DNA of 64,000 bases, taken from positions 186,001-250,000 of the forward strand of contig DJJU01000011.1 in the NCBI GenBank assembly GCA_002434305.1, read 5' to 3'. The first letter of the stretch is position 1. The number at the start of each line of letters is the position of its first letter. The notes beneath the pieces are model-generated. The model saw only the letters and a list, made by a program, of their open reading frames with translations, did not search any database and was not told where the DNA came from. This DNA is from Alicycliphilus sp. UBA6560 (GTDB taxonomy: Bacteria > Pseudomonadota > Gammaproteobacteria > Burkholderiales > Burkholderiaceae_C). This document shows positions 16,582 to 23,872 of the stretch, in pieces. Both the position numbers and the translations under genes were made by a program.

Positions 16582-17754
16582 TCAGCGCGGCGGGCGCTTG
16601 GCGATGCCCATGGCCCGGGCAATGATGCCCAGCATGACCTCGTCGGCACCGCCGCCTATGGACCCCAGCCGGCCGTCGCGGTACATGCGCGCCACCTTGT
16701 TCTCCAGCGTGAAGCCCATGCCGCCCCAGAACTGCAGGCAGGTGTCGGTCACCAGGCGGTTCAGGCGGCCTGCCTTCAGCTTGGCCATGCTGGCCAGCTC
16801 CAGCACATCCTGGCCGCTCACGTACAGCTCGCCGGCGCGCCAGGTCAGGGCTCGCAGGCATTCCACCTCGGTCTTGACCTCGGCCAGCTTGAACTGCACC
16901 CACTGCTGGTCGGCCAGCGTGGCGCCGAACATCTTGCGCTCCTGCGCCCACTCCACCGTCCAGTCAATGCAGTTGGCCAGCGACACCAGGCAGCTGACCG
17001 CGCACCACAGGCGCTCTTCCTGGAACTGCTGCATCTGGTAGATGAAGCCTTGCCCTTCCTGGCCGATCAGGTAGCGCTGGGGCACGCGCACCTCGTCGAA
17101 GTACAGGAGGCCCGTGTCGCTGCTGTCCATGCCGATCTTGCGGATCTTGCTGGCCACCTCGATGCCCGGCAGCAGGCGGCCCGCCTCGCGCAGCGGCACC
17201 ATGACCAGGCTCTTGTTCTTGTGCGGCGGGCCGTCGCTGGTGTTGACCAGCATGCACATCCAGTCGGCCTGCAGGCTGTTGGTGATCCACATCTTCTGGC
17301 CGGTGATGATGTAGTCGCCGCCGTCCTTGCGCGCATGGCTCTTGATGGCGGACACATCGCTGCCCGCGCCGGGCTCGGACACGCCGATGCAGCCCACCAT
17401 GTCGCCCGCAATCGCCGGCGCCAGGAACTGGCGCTTCAACTCATCGCTGCCGTAGCGCGCCAGCGCCGGCGTGCACATGTCCGTCTGCACGCCGATAGCC
17501 ATGGGCACGCCGCCGCAGTGGATGTGGCCTAGCGTCTCGGCCATGGCCATGCCGTAGGAGTAGTCCAGCCCGGCGCCGCCGTAGGCCTCGGGCTTGGTCA
17601 GGCCCAGCAGGCCCAGGTCGCCCAGCTTCTTGAAGACCTCGTGGGCGGGGAAGATCTCAGCCGCCTCCCACTCGTCCACGTGGGGGTTGATCTCCTCATC
17701 GATGAAGCGCTTGAGGGTCTTCTGGATCTCGCGGTGCTCGTGCGTGAGTTGCAT
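16582..17754 (-). CDS. Acyl-CoA dehydrogenase, AtuD (citronellyl-CoA)-like
   Basis: A 390-residue FAD enzyme with the signatures IGVSEPGAGSDVSAIKSHA and QFWGGMGFTLENKVARMYRDGR. The ATG at 17754 is preceded by ACGGAGAC at suitable spacing. In the atu operon the gene after carboxyltransferase beta is citronellyl-CoA dehydrogenase, whereas in the liu (leucine) operon the dehydrogenase precedes the carboxyltransferase. The order here therefore favours an Atu-type substrate (a methyl-branched acyl-CoA). The identity is inferred from gene order plus the carboxyltransferase active-site reading, not from a search. Confidence 0.92.
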   Translation of the reverse strand: MQLTHEHREIQKTLKRFIDEEINPHVDEWEAAEIFPAHEVFKKLGDLGLLGLTKPEAYGGAGLDYSYGMAMAETLGHIHCGGVPMAIGVQTDMCTPALARYGSDELKRQFLAPAIAGDMVGCIGVSEPGAGSDVSAIKSHARKDGGDYIITGQKMWITNSLQADWMCMLVNTSDGPPHKNKSLVMVPLREAGRLLPGIEVASKIRKIGMDSSDTGLLYFDEVRVPQRYLIGQEGQGFIYQMQQFQEERLWCAVSCLVSLANCIDWTVEWAQERKMFGATLADQQWVQFKLAEVKTEVECLRALTWRAGELYVSGQDVLELASMAKLKAGRLNRLVTDTCLQFWGGMGFTLENKVARMYRDGRLGSIGGGADEVMLGIIARAMGIAKRPPR

Positions 17755-17795
17755 GGTGTTGTCTCCGTTCTTGTCCTGTGTGTGGGGCGCGGGCG

Positions 17796-19418
17796 CTACA
17801 TGCGCCCCACGCCGAACTGCATGGGGCGCACGGCGCGGGCGGCGCCTTCGGCGATGGTGTCCAGGCAGAAAGCCAGCACGGCGCGCGTGTCGCGCGGGTC
17901 GATCACGCCGTCGTCCAGCAGCAGGCCGCTGGTGTAGGCCACGTCGGCCTGCTGCTCGAACATGGCGACGATGCGCTCGTACTGGGCCTGCATCTCGGCC
18001 GGGTCGGGCGTGATGCCTTTGCGCGCCAGGGCGCCTTCGGTAACGATCTGCATGGTGCGCGCGGCCTGCTCGCCGCCCATGACCGCCGTCTTCGCACCCG
18101 GCCAGCTGAACAGAAAACGCGGCGCATAGCCGCGCCCGCACATGCCATAGTTGCCGGCGCCAAAGCTGGCGCCGCACTGGATGGTCAGCTGCGGCACGGC
18201 GGCGCAGGTCACGGCCTGGATCATCTTGCTGCCGTGCTTGATCATTCCGCCCTGCTCGCTGTCCTTGCCCACCATGAACCCGGTGGTGTTTTGCAGATAG
18301 ACGATGGGCTGGCCCAGCTGGCACATCCACTGGATGAAGTGCGTGGCCTTGCTGGCCCCGGCCACGTCGATGGGGCCGTTGTTGCTGATGAAGCCCACGG
18401 CGTGGCCCGCGATGCGCCCTTGCGCGCAGACGGTGGCGGCGCCGTAGCGGGCCTTGAACTCCAGCAGCTCGGAGCGGTCCGTCAGGCGCGCGATGACCTC
18501 GCGCATGTCCACCGGCTGGCGCAGGTCGTCGGGCATCAGGCCCAGCAGGTCATCCTGGGGCAGCAGCGGTTCAAAGGCCGCGCGCGGCGGCGCCGGCCGC
18601 GCCCAGTCCAGCTGCGCCAGAACGGCGCGCGCCATGCCGATGGCCTCACGGTCGTCGCCGGCCAGGTATTCACCGAGGCCGGAGACGGCCGTGTGCATCT
18701 CGGCGCCGCCCAGCTCCTCCTCGGTGGCGATCTCGCCGGTGGCGGCCTTGAGCAGGGGCGGGCCGGCCAAAAAGGCGCGCGAGCGGCCCTGCACCATGAC
18801 CACCACGTCCGACAGCCCCGGCATGTAGGCCCCGCCGGCCGTGCCCGAGCCGTGCTGCACGGTGACCACCGGGATGCCGGCGGCGGACAGCCGCGCCAGG
18901 TTGCGAAACAGCGCGCCGCCGTGCACGAAGCCCTCCACGCGGTAGCGCATCAGGTTGGCGCCGGCGCTCTCCACCAGGTGCACGAAGGGCAGGCGGTTTT
19001 CCAGGGCGATGTCTTGCAGACGCAGGATTTTCTCCAGGCCCATCGGCTGGATGGCACCGGCCTCGATGCCCGAATCGCTGGCCACCACCATGCAGCGCAC
19101 GCCTGACACGAAGCCGATGCCGGCGATCACGCCGCCGCCGGGCACGGACTTGGCCGCGTCCTGGGTGTCATGCAGGTAGCCGGCCAGGTCCATCAGCGGC
19201 AGCCAGGGTGCGCCCGCGTCCAGCAGCAGTGCCACGCGCTGGCGCGGCAGCAGCTGGCCGCGTTTTTCAAACTGTGGCAGCGAGCGCGCCGACGCGGCGG
19301 CCGCGCGCTCCTGCAAAGCGCGCAGGCCTTGCAGGCGCGCCAGCAGCGCCTCGCGGCGGCGCAGCGCATCGGGGGCGCCGGCGTTGTGGCGCGAGGTGAA
19401 GGCGGTGGGACTGCTCAT
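17796..19418 (-). CDS. Acyl-CoA carboxylase beta subunit (carboxyltransferase), geranyl-CoA carboxylase-like
   Basis: A 540-residue carboxyltransferase with two crotonase-like halves. The N-half holds SAGANLMRY and HGSGTAGGAYMPGLSD, the C-half FGAGNYGMCGRGYAPRF. It carboxylates the gamma carbon of an alpha,beta-unsaturated branched acyl-CoA using biotin-CO2 from the alpha subunit. At the position of the methylcrotonyl-CoA carboxylase block FGRIFYN this protein reads GGALFRN (residues 167-173), giving Gly167 where MCC has Phe. As I recall, that Phe-to-Gly change distinguishes geranyl-CoA carboxylase (AtuC) and opens the acyl pocket. The start overlaps the SDR stop (ATGA). Confidence 0.93.
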   Translation of the reverse strand: MSSPTAFTSRHNAGAPDALRRREALLARLQGLRALQERAAAASARSLPQFEKRGQLLPRQRVALLLDAGAPWLPLMDLAGYLHDTQDAAKSVPGGGVIAGIGFVSGVRCMVVASDSGIEAGAIQPMGLEKILRLQDIALENRLPFVHLVESAGANLMRYRVEGFVHGGALFRNLARLSAAGIPVVTVQHGSGTAGGAYMPGLSDVVVMVQGRSRAFLAGPPLLKAATGEIATEEELGGAEMHTAVSGLGEYLAGDDREAIGMARAVLAQLDWARPAPPRAAFEPLLPQDDLLGLMPDDLRQPVDMREVIARLTDRSELLEFKARYGAATVCAQGRIAGHAVGFISNNGPIDVAGASKATHFIQWMCQLGQPIVYLQNTTGFMVGKDSEQGGMIKHGSKMIQAVTCAAVPQLTIQCGASFGAGNYGMCGRGYAPRFLFSWPGAKTAVMGGEQAARTMQIVTEGALARKGITPDPAEMQAQYERIVAMFEQQADVAYTSGLLLDDGVIDPRDTRAVLAFCLDTIAEGAARAVRPMQFGVGRM

Positions 19419-20350
19419 GCGTCCTCCCGCGGCGCCGGGGCGCTGGCGAACACCCGCGGCGTCTGCGCGCGGTGAAAGCCCTGGAACGGCCGCACCGCCA
19501 CGCGCTGGCGCACCGCTTCATCGGGCTGCTCCATGGGCCAGCCCATGCGCGCCTGCGGGCGGGCGCCGTCCACGCGCAGCGTGGTGCCGCTGATAAAGGC
19601 AGCCGCCGGACTGAGCAGGAAGGCGATGGCCGCGGAGATCTCGGCCTCGGTCCCCATGCGGCCCAGCGGCACGGTGCGCGGCATGGCGCGCAGCAGCTCG
19701 GCCGCCTGCGGCGGGTAGTTGTCCATGCCGCTGGAGGCGATGTAGCCCGGCGCCACGGCGTTCACGCGCACGCCGGCACGCGCCCACTCCACGGCCGCCG
19801 TCTCGGTGAAGCTGACCATGCCGGCGCGCGCCGCGCCGCTGTGGCCCATGCCTGGCATGGAGCCCCACATGTCCGCCACCACGTTGACGATCGCGCCGCC
19901 GTGCGCGCCCATCCACTGCGTGAAGCACTCGCGCGCCAGCAAAAAGCCACCCGTCAGGTTGGTGCTGACCACTGCCTCCCATCCCTTGGCGGAGATGGCC
20001 TCGAGCGGCGACATGAACTGCCCGCCGGCGTTGTTGACGAGGCCGTCGATGCGCCCATGCGTGGCCAGCACCTCGCGCACCAGGGCGGCCACGCCGTCTT
20101 CGCTGCGGATGTCGCAGGCCTGCCAGGTGGCCAAGCCGCCGTCGGCGGCGATCTCCTGCTGCACGGCGGCCAGCTTGTCCGCCTTGCGCCCGACCAGCAC
20201 CACTTTGGCACCCAGGTGGGCCAGCTCGTGCGCCGTGCAGCGGCCGATGCCCGAGCCGCCGCCGGTAACGACGACGACCTGCCCGGCAAACAGACCGGGC
20301 GCGAAAACCGAGCCGTAAGCGGCCGGTGCTTGGGGAAGTGCGGCAGTCAT
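19415..20350 (-). CDS. SDR family oxidoreductase, PECR/AtuG-like
   Basis: A 311-residue short-chain dehydrogenase/reductase. The NAD(P)-binding TGGGSGIGRCTA and structural NNAGGQF motifs are present. The usual YxxxK is replaced: the aligned stretch is GHSGAARAGMVSF, so Tyr becomes His and Lys becomes Ala. The same HSGAARAG sequence is found in peroxisomal trans-2-enoyl-CoA reductase (PECR), so the family is probably PECR-like rather than a classical alcohol dehydrogenase. In atu operons an SDR sits at this place. Its start overlaps the TetR stop and its stop overlaps the carboxyltransferase start (both ATGA), so all three are coupled. Confidence 0.9.
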   Translation of the reverse strand: MTAALPQAPAAYGSVFAPGLFAGQVVVVTGGGSGIGRCTAHELAHLGAKVVLVGRKADKLAAVQQEIAADGGLATWQACDIRSEDGVAALVREVLATHGRIDGLVNNAGGQFMSPLEAISAKGWEAVVSTNLTGGFLLARECFTQWMGAHGGAIVNVVADMWGSMPGMGHSGAARAGMVSFTETAAVEWARAGVRVNAVAPGYIASSGMDNYPPQAAELLRAMPRTVPLGRMGTEAEISAAIAFLLSPAAAFISGTTLRVDGARPQARMGWPMEQPDEAVRQRVAVRPFQGFHRAQTPRVFASAPAPREDA

Positions 20351-21057
20351 GGATGGGCTCCTTCTGCCGGCGCCCTGGTGAACAGCGCCATGGCCTGCTC
20401 GGCCAGCGCGTCCAGGCTCAGGCCCTTCTTGGGCGAATACCAGCTCACCGACCAGTTCAGCGCGCCGAAGATGAACAGGCGCGCCACGGCCGGCTCGGCC
20501 TGCAGCAGGCCCTGGCGGGCCAGGCCCTGCAGTGCGGGCATCCAGGCGGCCTCATAGGCGTCCTTGATGCGGGCCACGTCCTTGCGCTGGGCGGCGGTGA
20601 GCGAGCGCCACTCGTACAGCATCACCGGGATGAAGCCGCTGCGCGGGCCCAGCAGGATCTCGAAGTGGTGGCGCACCAGCACGCGCAGCTGCTCGTGCGG
20701 GCTGGCGGCGTCGCCCAGGGCCTGCAGGGTGCGCTGCTGGCTGTGCAAGGCCTCGGCCATGCCCTCGGCCATCACGGCGTGCAGCAGCGCGCTCTTGCTC
20801 TTGAAGTGGTAGTAGGGCGAGCCGCTGTGCATGCCCACGGCGGCGGCGATGTCGCGCGTGCTGGTGGCCGCGTAGCCCTTGGACAAGAACAGCCGCGCCG
20901 CCTTGTCCATGAGCTTGCGGCGGCGGTTGCCGTCGTCCTGCTCCTCGGCCGTCTTGCGCGGGCGGCCGCGCGGCCGGCGCTGCGGCGGATCGGCAGCAGG
21001 CTGCGGATTGGCGCCGGCCAGTGGCGCGGCGCTGCTGGAAGGCTTTGCTGGTGGCAT
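20347..21057 (-). CDS. TetR/AcrR family transcriptional regulator
   Basis: A 236-residue regulator. After an N-terminal tail with a basic AT-hook-like stretch RRPRGRPRK (about 27-35), the TetR helix-turn-helix follows: AARLFLSKGYAATSTRDIAAAVGMHSGSPYYHFKSKSALL. The C-terminal half is the usual helical ligand domain. It is the first gene of the eight-gene operon and overlaps the SDR by ATGA, so it is most simply read as an autoregulated repressor of the pathway relieved by an acyl-CoA intermediate, as described for AtuR and other acyl-CoA-responsive TetR proteins. No operator palindrome was identified in the short gap before comEC. Confidence 0.9.
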   Translation of the reverse strand: MPPAKPSSSAAPLAGANPQPAADPPQRRPRGRPRKTAEEQDDGNRRRKLMDKAARLFLSKGYAATSTRDIAAAVGMHSGSPYYHFKSKSALLHAVMAEGMAEALHSQQRTLQALGDAASPHEQLRVLVRHHFEILLGPRSGFIPVMLYEWRSLTAAQRKDVARIKDAYEAAWMPALQGLARQGLLQAEPAVARLFIFGALNWSVSWYSPKKGLSLDALAEQAMALFTRAPAEGAHP

Positions 21058-21134
21058 GGTCAGACCTTAGCAAAGCCATTTATTTTTAGCAAGCGATTGC
21101 TTTGTAAAAATACCCAGACCGGACCTGCCGCCGG

Positions 21135-23594
21135 TCAGGGCGGCGCGTCCACCTCCTGGGGCGGGCGCTGCCAGTAGCGCTGCGTGGCGGCGCGCTCGCA
21201 GCGCAGCCGCCCGTCGGCCGACTGCCACGCTGCCGCGCCGCAGCCGGGCGTGGCAGCCAGGGCGATGCCGCGTGCGCGGTAGCGCTGCACCACCTCGGGC
21301 GCAGGGTGGCCAAACGAGTTGCGCCAGCCCGCCTGCACCAGCGCCAGCTTGGGGGCCACGGCATCGAGGAAGACCTCGCTGGACGAGGTCTTGCTGCCAT
21401 GGTGCGGCACCAGCAGTACGTCGGCGGACAGCTCGGCGCCGGCCTCCACCAGGGCCTGCTCCTGCGCCCGCTCGATGTCTCCCGCCAGCAGCGCCGCGCG
21501 GGCGCCCTGCCCCACAGCGGCCGCCACCCGCAGCACGCAGCTGCGGGCGTTGGGCCGCGCGGCGCGGCCTTCCGGCGCCGGGCCGGGCGGCGGGTGCAGC
21601 ACGGCGAACTCCACCCCGTCCCACTGCCAGCGCATGCCGGCCGCGCAGGGCTGCACCGGCACCTGGGTGCCGGGCGCCAGGCCACCGTCGATGGAGCCCA
21701 GCACGCGCGCCTGGGGCTGCTGCGCCAGCACGGCGGCGGCGCCGCCGGTGTGGTCGCTGTCGCCGTGGCTGAGCACCAGCAGGTCGATGCGCTCGCCCAA
21801 AGCGCGCAGCAGTGGCGCCAGCACGCGCTCGCCCGCATCGGCCGTGGCCGACAGGCGCGGGCCCGCGTCGTACAGCAGGCTGTGGTGCGCGGTGCGTACC
21901 AGCACGGCCTGGCCCTGGCCCACGTCGGCCGCCAGCAGATCGAACTGCCCGGCGGCCGGCCGCGCCACCTGCCAGGCCAGCGCCGGCAGCAGCAGCGGCA
22001 AGCCCAGCACCCGCAGGCGCCAGGGCAGGCGCAGCACCAGCAGCAGGCCGCCGGCCACGGCCGCCATGCCCAGCGGCAGCGGCGCCAGGGCCAGGCTCAG
22101 CTGCGCCCAGGGCCAGCCGGCCAGCCACTGCAGCCAGGCGCCCAGCAGCTCGGCGCTCCACGCCGCCGCCTGCCACAGGGGCGGCCACAGCACGCCGGCC
22201 AGGGCCAGCGGGGTGAGCACCAGCGTGGTCCAGGGGATGGCCACCAGGTTGGCCACCAGGCCGACGAGGGAGACCTGGCCAAACAGCAGCAGCGTCAGCG
22301 GCGCCAGCGCCACGGTGACCGCCCACTGCTCGCGCAGCAGCGCTACGAATTTCAAGCCAAATCGGCCTCCAGCGCCCGTCCCATCGGCGCTGGCAGCTCT
22401 CATATCTGTAGCGAACAGCATGCCCACGGCGACGAAGCTCAGCCAGAAGCCCGCCTGCAGCAGCGCCCAGGGGTCGGCCAGCAGCACGGCGGCACAGGCC
22501 AGCAGCCAGACCTGGGGCCAGGGCCAGGCGCGGCCGGACAGGCGCAGCAGGCCCACGGTGGCCAGCATCAGCACGGTGCGCTGCGCCGGCACGCCCCAGC
22601 CGCTGAACAGCGCATAGGCCCCGGCCAGCAGCACACCGCCCACCAGCGCCGCGCTGGGCGCAGGCACCGCCAGGCATAGGCGGGTGCTGCGGGCCCAGGC
22701 GCGGCGCAGCACGGCCGCGGCCAGCCAGGCGAACAAGGTGATGTGCAGGCCCGAGATGCTCATGAGGTGGGCCACGCCGGTGATGCGGAACACGTCCCAG
22801 TCGGCGCGGTCGATGGCGCGCTGGTCACCGGTGACCAGCGCCGCCACCACGCCGGCCGCGCGCCGGCGCGCCGGGTCGCCGTCCACCGGAGCCAGGCGCT
22901 GCAGGATGGCGTCGCGCACCCGCTGACGCAGTTGCTCCACAGGGTGGCGCCAGGTGGCGGCCAGCAGGCGCGGCGGCTCGCCCGGCGCGCCGGTGCGCAC
23001 GTAGCCGCCGGCCTGCACGCCCTGCTCCCACAGCCACAGTTCGTAGTCGAAACCGTGCGGGTTGCGTGCGCCGTGCGGGGCCTTCAGGCGCAAGGTCAGC
23101 TGCCAGCGCTCGCCGGCGCGCAGGGCGGGTGGCGGCTGCTCCACCTCCTGGCCGCGCCAGCCCTGGGCGTACCAGGTCAGGTCGATGAGTTCCGGCAGGC
23201 GCACGGCCTGGCCGTCCTGCCGCGCCGACTCCACCGCCAGGCGCAGGCGCACGCCGTCGGCCCGCACCTGAGGCATGGCGGCGATGACGCCGGTCACGCG
23301 CAGGTCCTGCCCCTGCAGCTGGGGCGCCAGAGCGCCGGCCAGGAAGGCCGCGGCGCGCAGGCCGCACAGGCCCCAGGCCAGCACCGCAGCGCCCAGGCCG
23401 GCCAGGGCTGCCGCAAGCCGGCCGCCCCGCAGCCAGGCCATAAGAATCGCCGCGGCGCCGAAGGTCAGGGCCGCGCCATAAACGGTGGTCGGCAGCAGCG
23501 CGCTTTGCTGCAGCTGCAGCGCCGTGCCCAGCACCACGCCCAGCAGCGCCGGCGTGCCCAGCCAGAAGGTGCGCGCTACGCGGTGGGCGGGCAT
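21135..23594 (-). CDS. comEC: DNA internalization competence protein ComEC/Rec2
   Basis: About 819 residues. Order: N-terminal helices, an OB-like DUF4131 region (about 90-210), the multi-helix competence channel (GVAHLMSISGLHITLFAWLAA is the signature), and a C-terminal metallo-beta-lactamase-type domain with HGDSDHTGG and DVLLVPHHGSKTSSS. ComEC forms the inner-membrane channel that carries single-stranded DNA into the cytoplasm; the C-terminal domain may degrade the other strand. The ATG at 23594 is used. A family-A repeat lies in frame at about 22350, giving roughly 22 extra residues (FATDMRAASADGTGAGGRFG) between two channel helices. Confidence 0.94.
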   Translation of the reverse strand: MPAHRVARTFWLGTPALLGVVLGTALQLQQSALLPTTVYGAALTFGAAAILMAWLRGGRLAAALAGLGAAVLAWGLCGLRAAAFLAGALAPQLQGQDLRVTGVIAAMPQVRADGVRLRLAVESARQDGQAVRLPELIDLTWYAQGWRGQEVEQPPPALRAGERWQLTLRLKAPHGARNPHGFDYELWLWEQGVQAGGYVRTGAPGEPPRLLAATWRHPVEQLRQRVRDAILQRLAPVDGDPARRRAAGVVAALVTGDQRAIDRADWDVFRITGVAHLMSISGLHITLFAWLAAAVLRRAWARSTRLCLAVPAPSAALVGGVLLAGAYALFSGWGVPAQRTVLMLATVGLLRLSGRAWPWPQVWLLACAAVLLADPWALLQAGFWLSFVAVGMLFATDMRAASADGTGAGGRFGLKFVALLREQWAVTVALAPLTLLLFGQVSLVGLVANLVAIPWTTLVLTPLALAGVLWPPLWQAAAWSAELLGAWLQWLAGWPWAQLSLALAPLPLGMAAVAGGLLLVLRLPWRLRVLGLPLLLPALAWQVARPAAGQFDLLAADVGQGQAVLVRTAHHSLLYDAGPRLSATADAGERVLAPLLRALGERIDLLVLSHGDSDHTGGAAAVLAQQPQARVLGSIDGGLAPGTQVPVQPCAAGMRWQWDGVEFAVLHPPPGPAPEGRAARPNARSCVLRVAAAVGQGARAALLAGDIERAQEQALVEAGAELSADVLLVPHHGSKTSSSEVFLDAVAPKLALVQAGWRNSFGHPAPEVVQRYRARGIALAATPGCGAAAWQSADGRLRCERAATQRYWQRPPQEVDAPP
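22350..22415 (+). repeat. Family-A repeat, copy 6, inside comEC
   Basis: Contains TTTCAAGCCAAATCGG, the CCTCCAGCGCCCG arm and GGCGCTGGCAGCT. It is antisense to comEC, free of stops, and in the same reading phase as the copy in pbpC. Confidence 0.8.
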
Positions 23595-23872
23595 GGCGGC
23601 AGCGCCTGCGCGCACCAGGCCCGGCCCTCAGCGGTCAGCGCCACCCGCCAGCGACCCTGGTCTTGCCACACGTGCACCCAGCCGGGGCCACGCTGGCCGC
23701 CGCCCAGGGGCGCGTCGCCCAGGGCGCTGAGCTGGCGCAACACGGCGCTGGCGCCCAGGCCCAGCCACTTGGACAGGGCCGGCAGCGCCAGCCCGTCCTG
23801 CAGGCCGGGCTGCGCCAGCTCCCGCAGGATCGCCAGTGCCAAGGGTGGCAGCGCGGCCTCTTCGTGGCTCAT
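23576..23872 (-). CDS. Small winged-helix-like protein, function unknown
   Basis: A 98-residue protein starting MSHEEAALPPLALAILREL. The predicted helices followed by ALPALSKWLGLGASAVLRQLSALG resemble an MarR/ArsR-like winged helix, and the C-terminal GWVHVWQDQGRWRVALTAEGR could form the wing. Its ATG overlaps the stop of the molybdoenzyme gene (ATGA), and its end overlaps the comEC start by 19 bp. The link to the molybdoenzyme suggests a regulatory or accessory role there, but I do not recognise the family. Confidence 0.7.
   Translation of the reverse strand: MSHEEAALPPLALAILRELAQPGLQDGLALPALSKWLGLGASAVLRQLSALGDAPLGGGQRGPGWVHVWQDQGRWRVALTAEGRAWCAQALPPCPPTA

Noticed and set aside
17796..19418. 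Methylcrotonyl-CoA carboxylase (leucine pathway) beta subunit
   Set aside because: Gene order and the Gly in place of the MCC Phe favour a geranyl-CoA carboxylase type, though not proven without a search.
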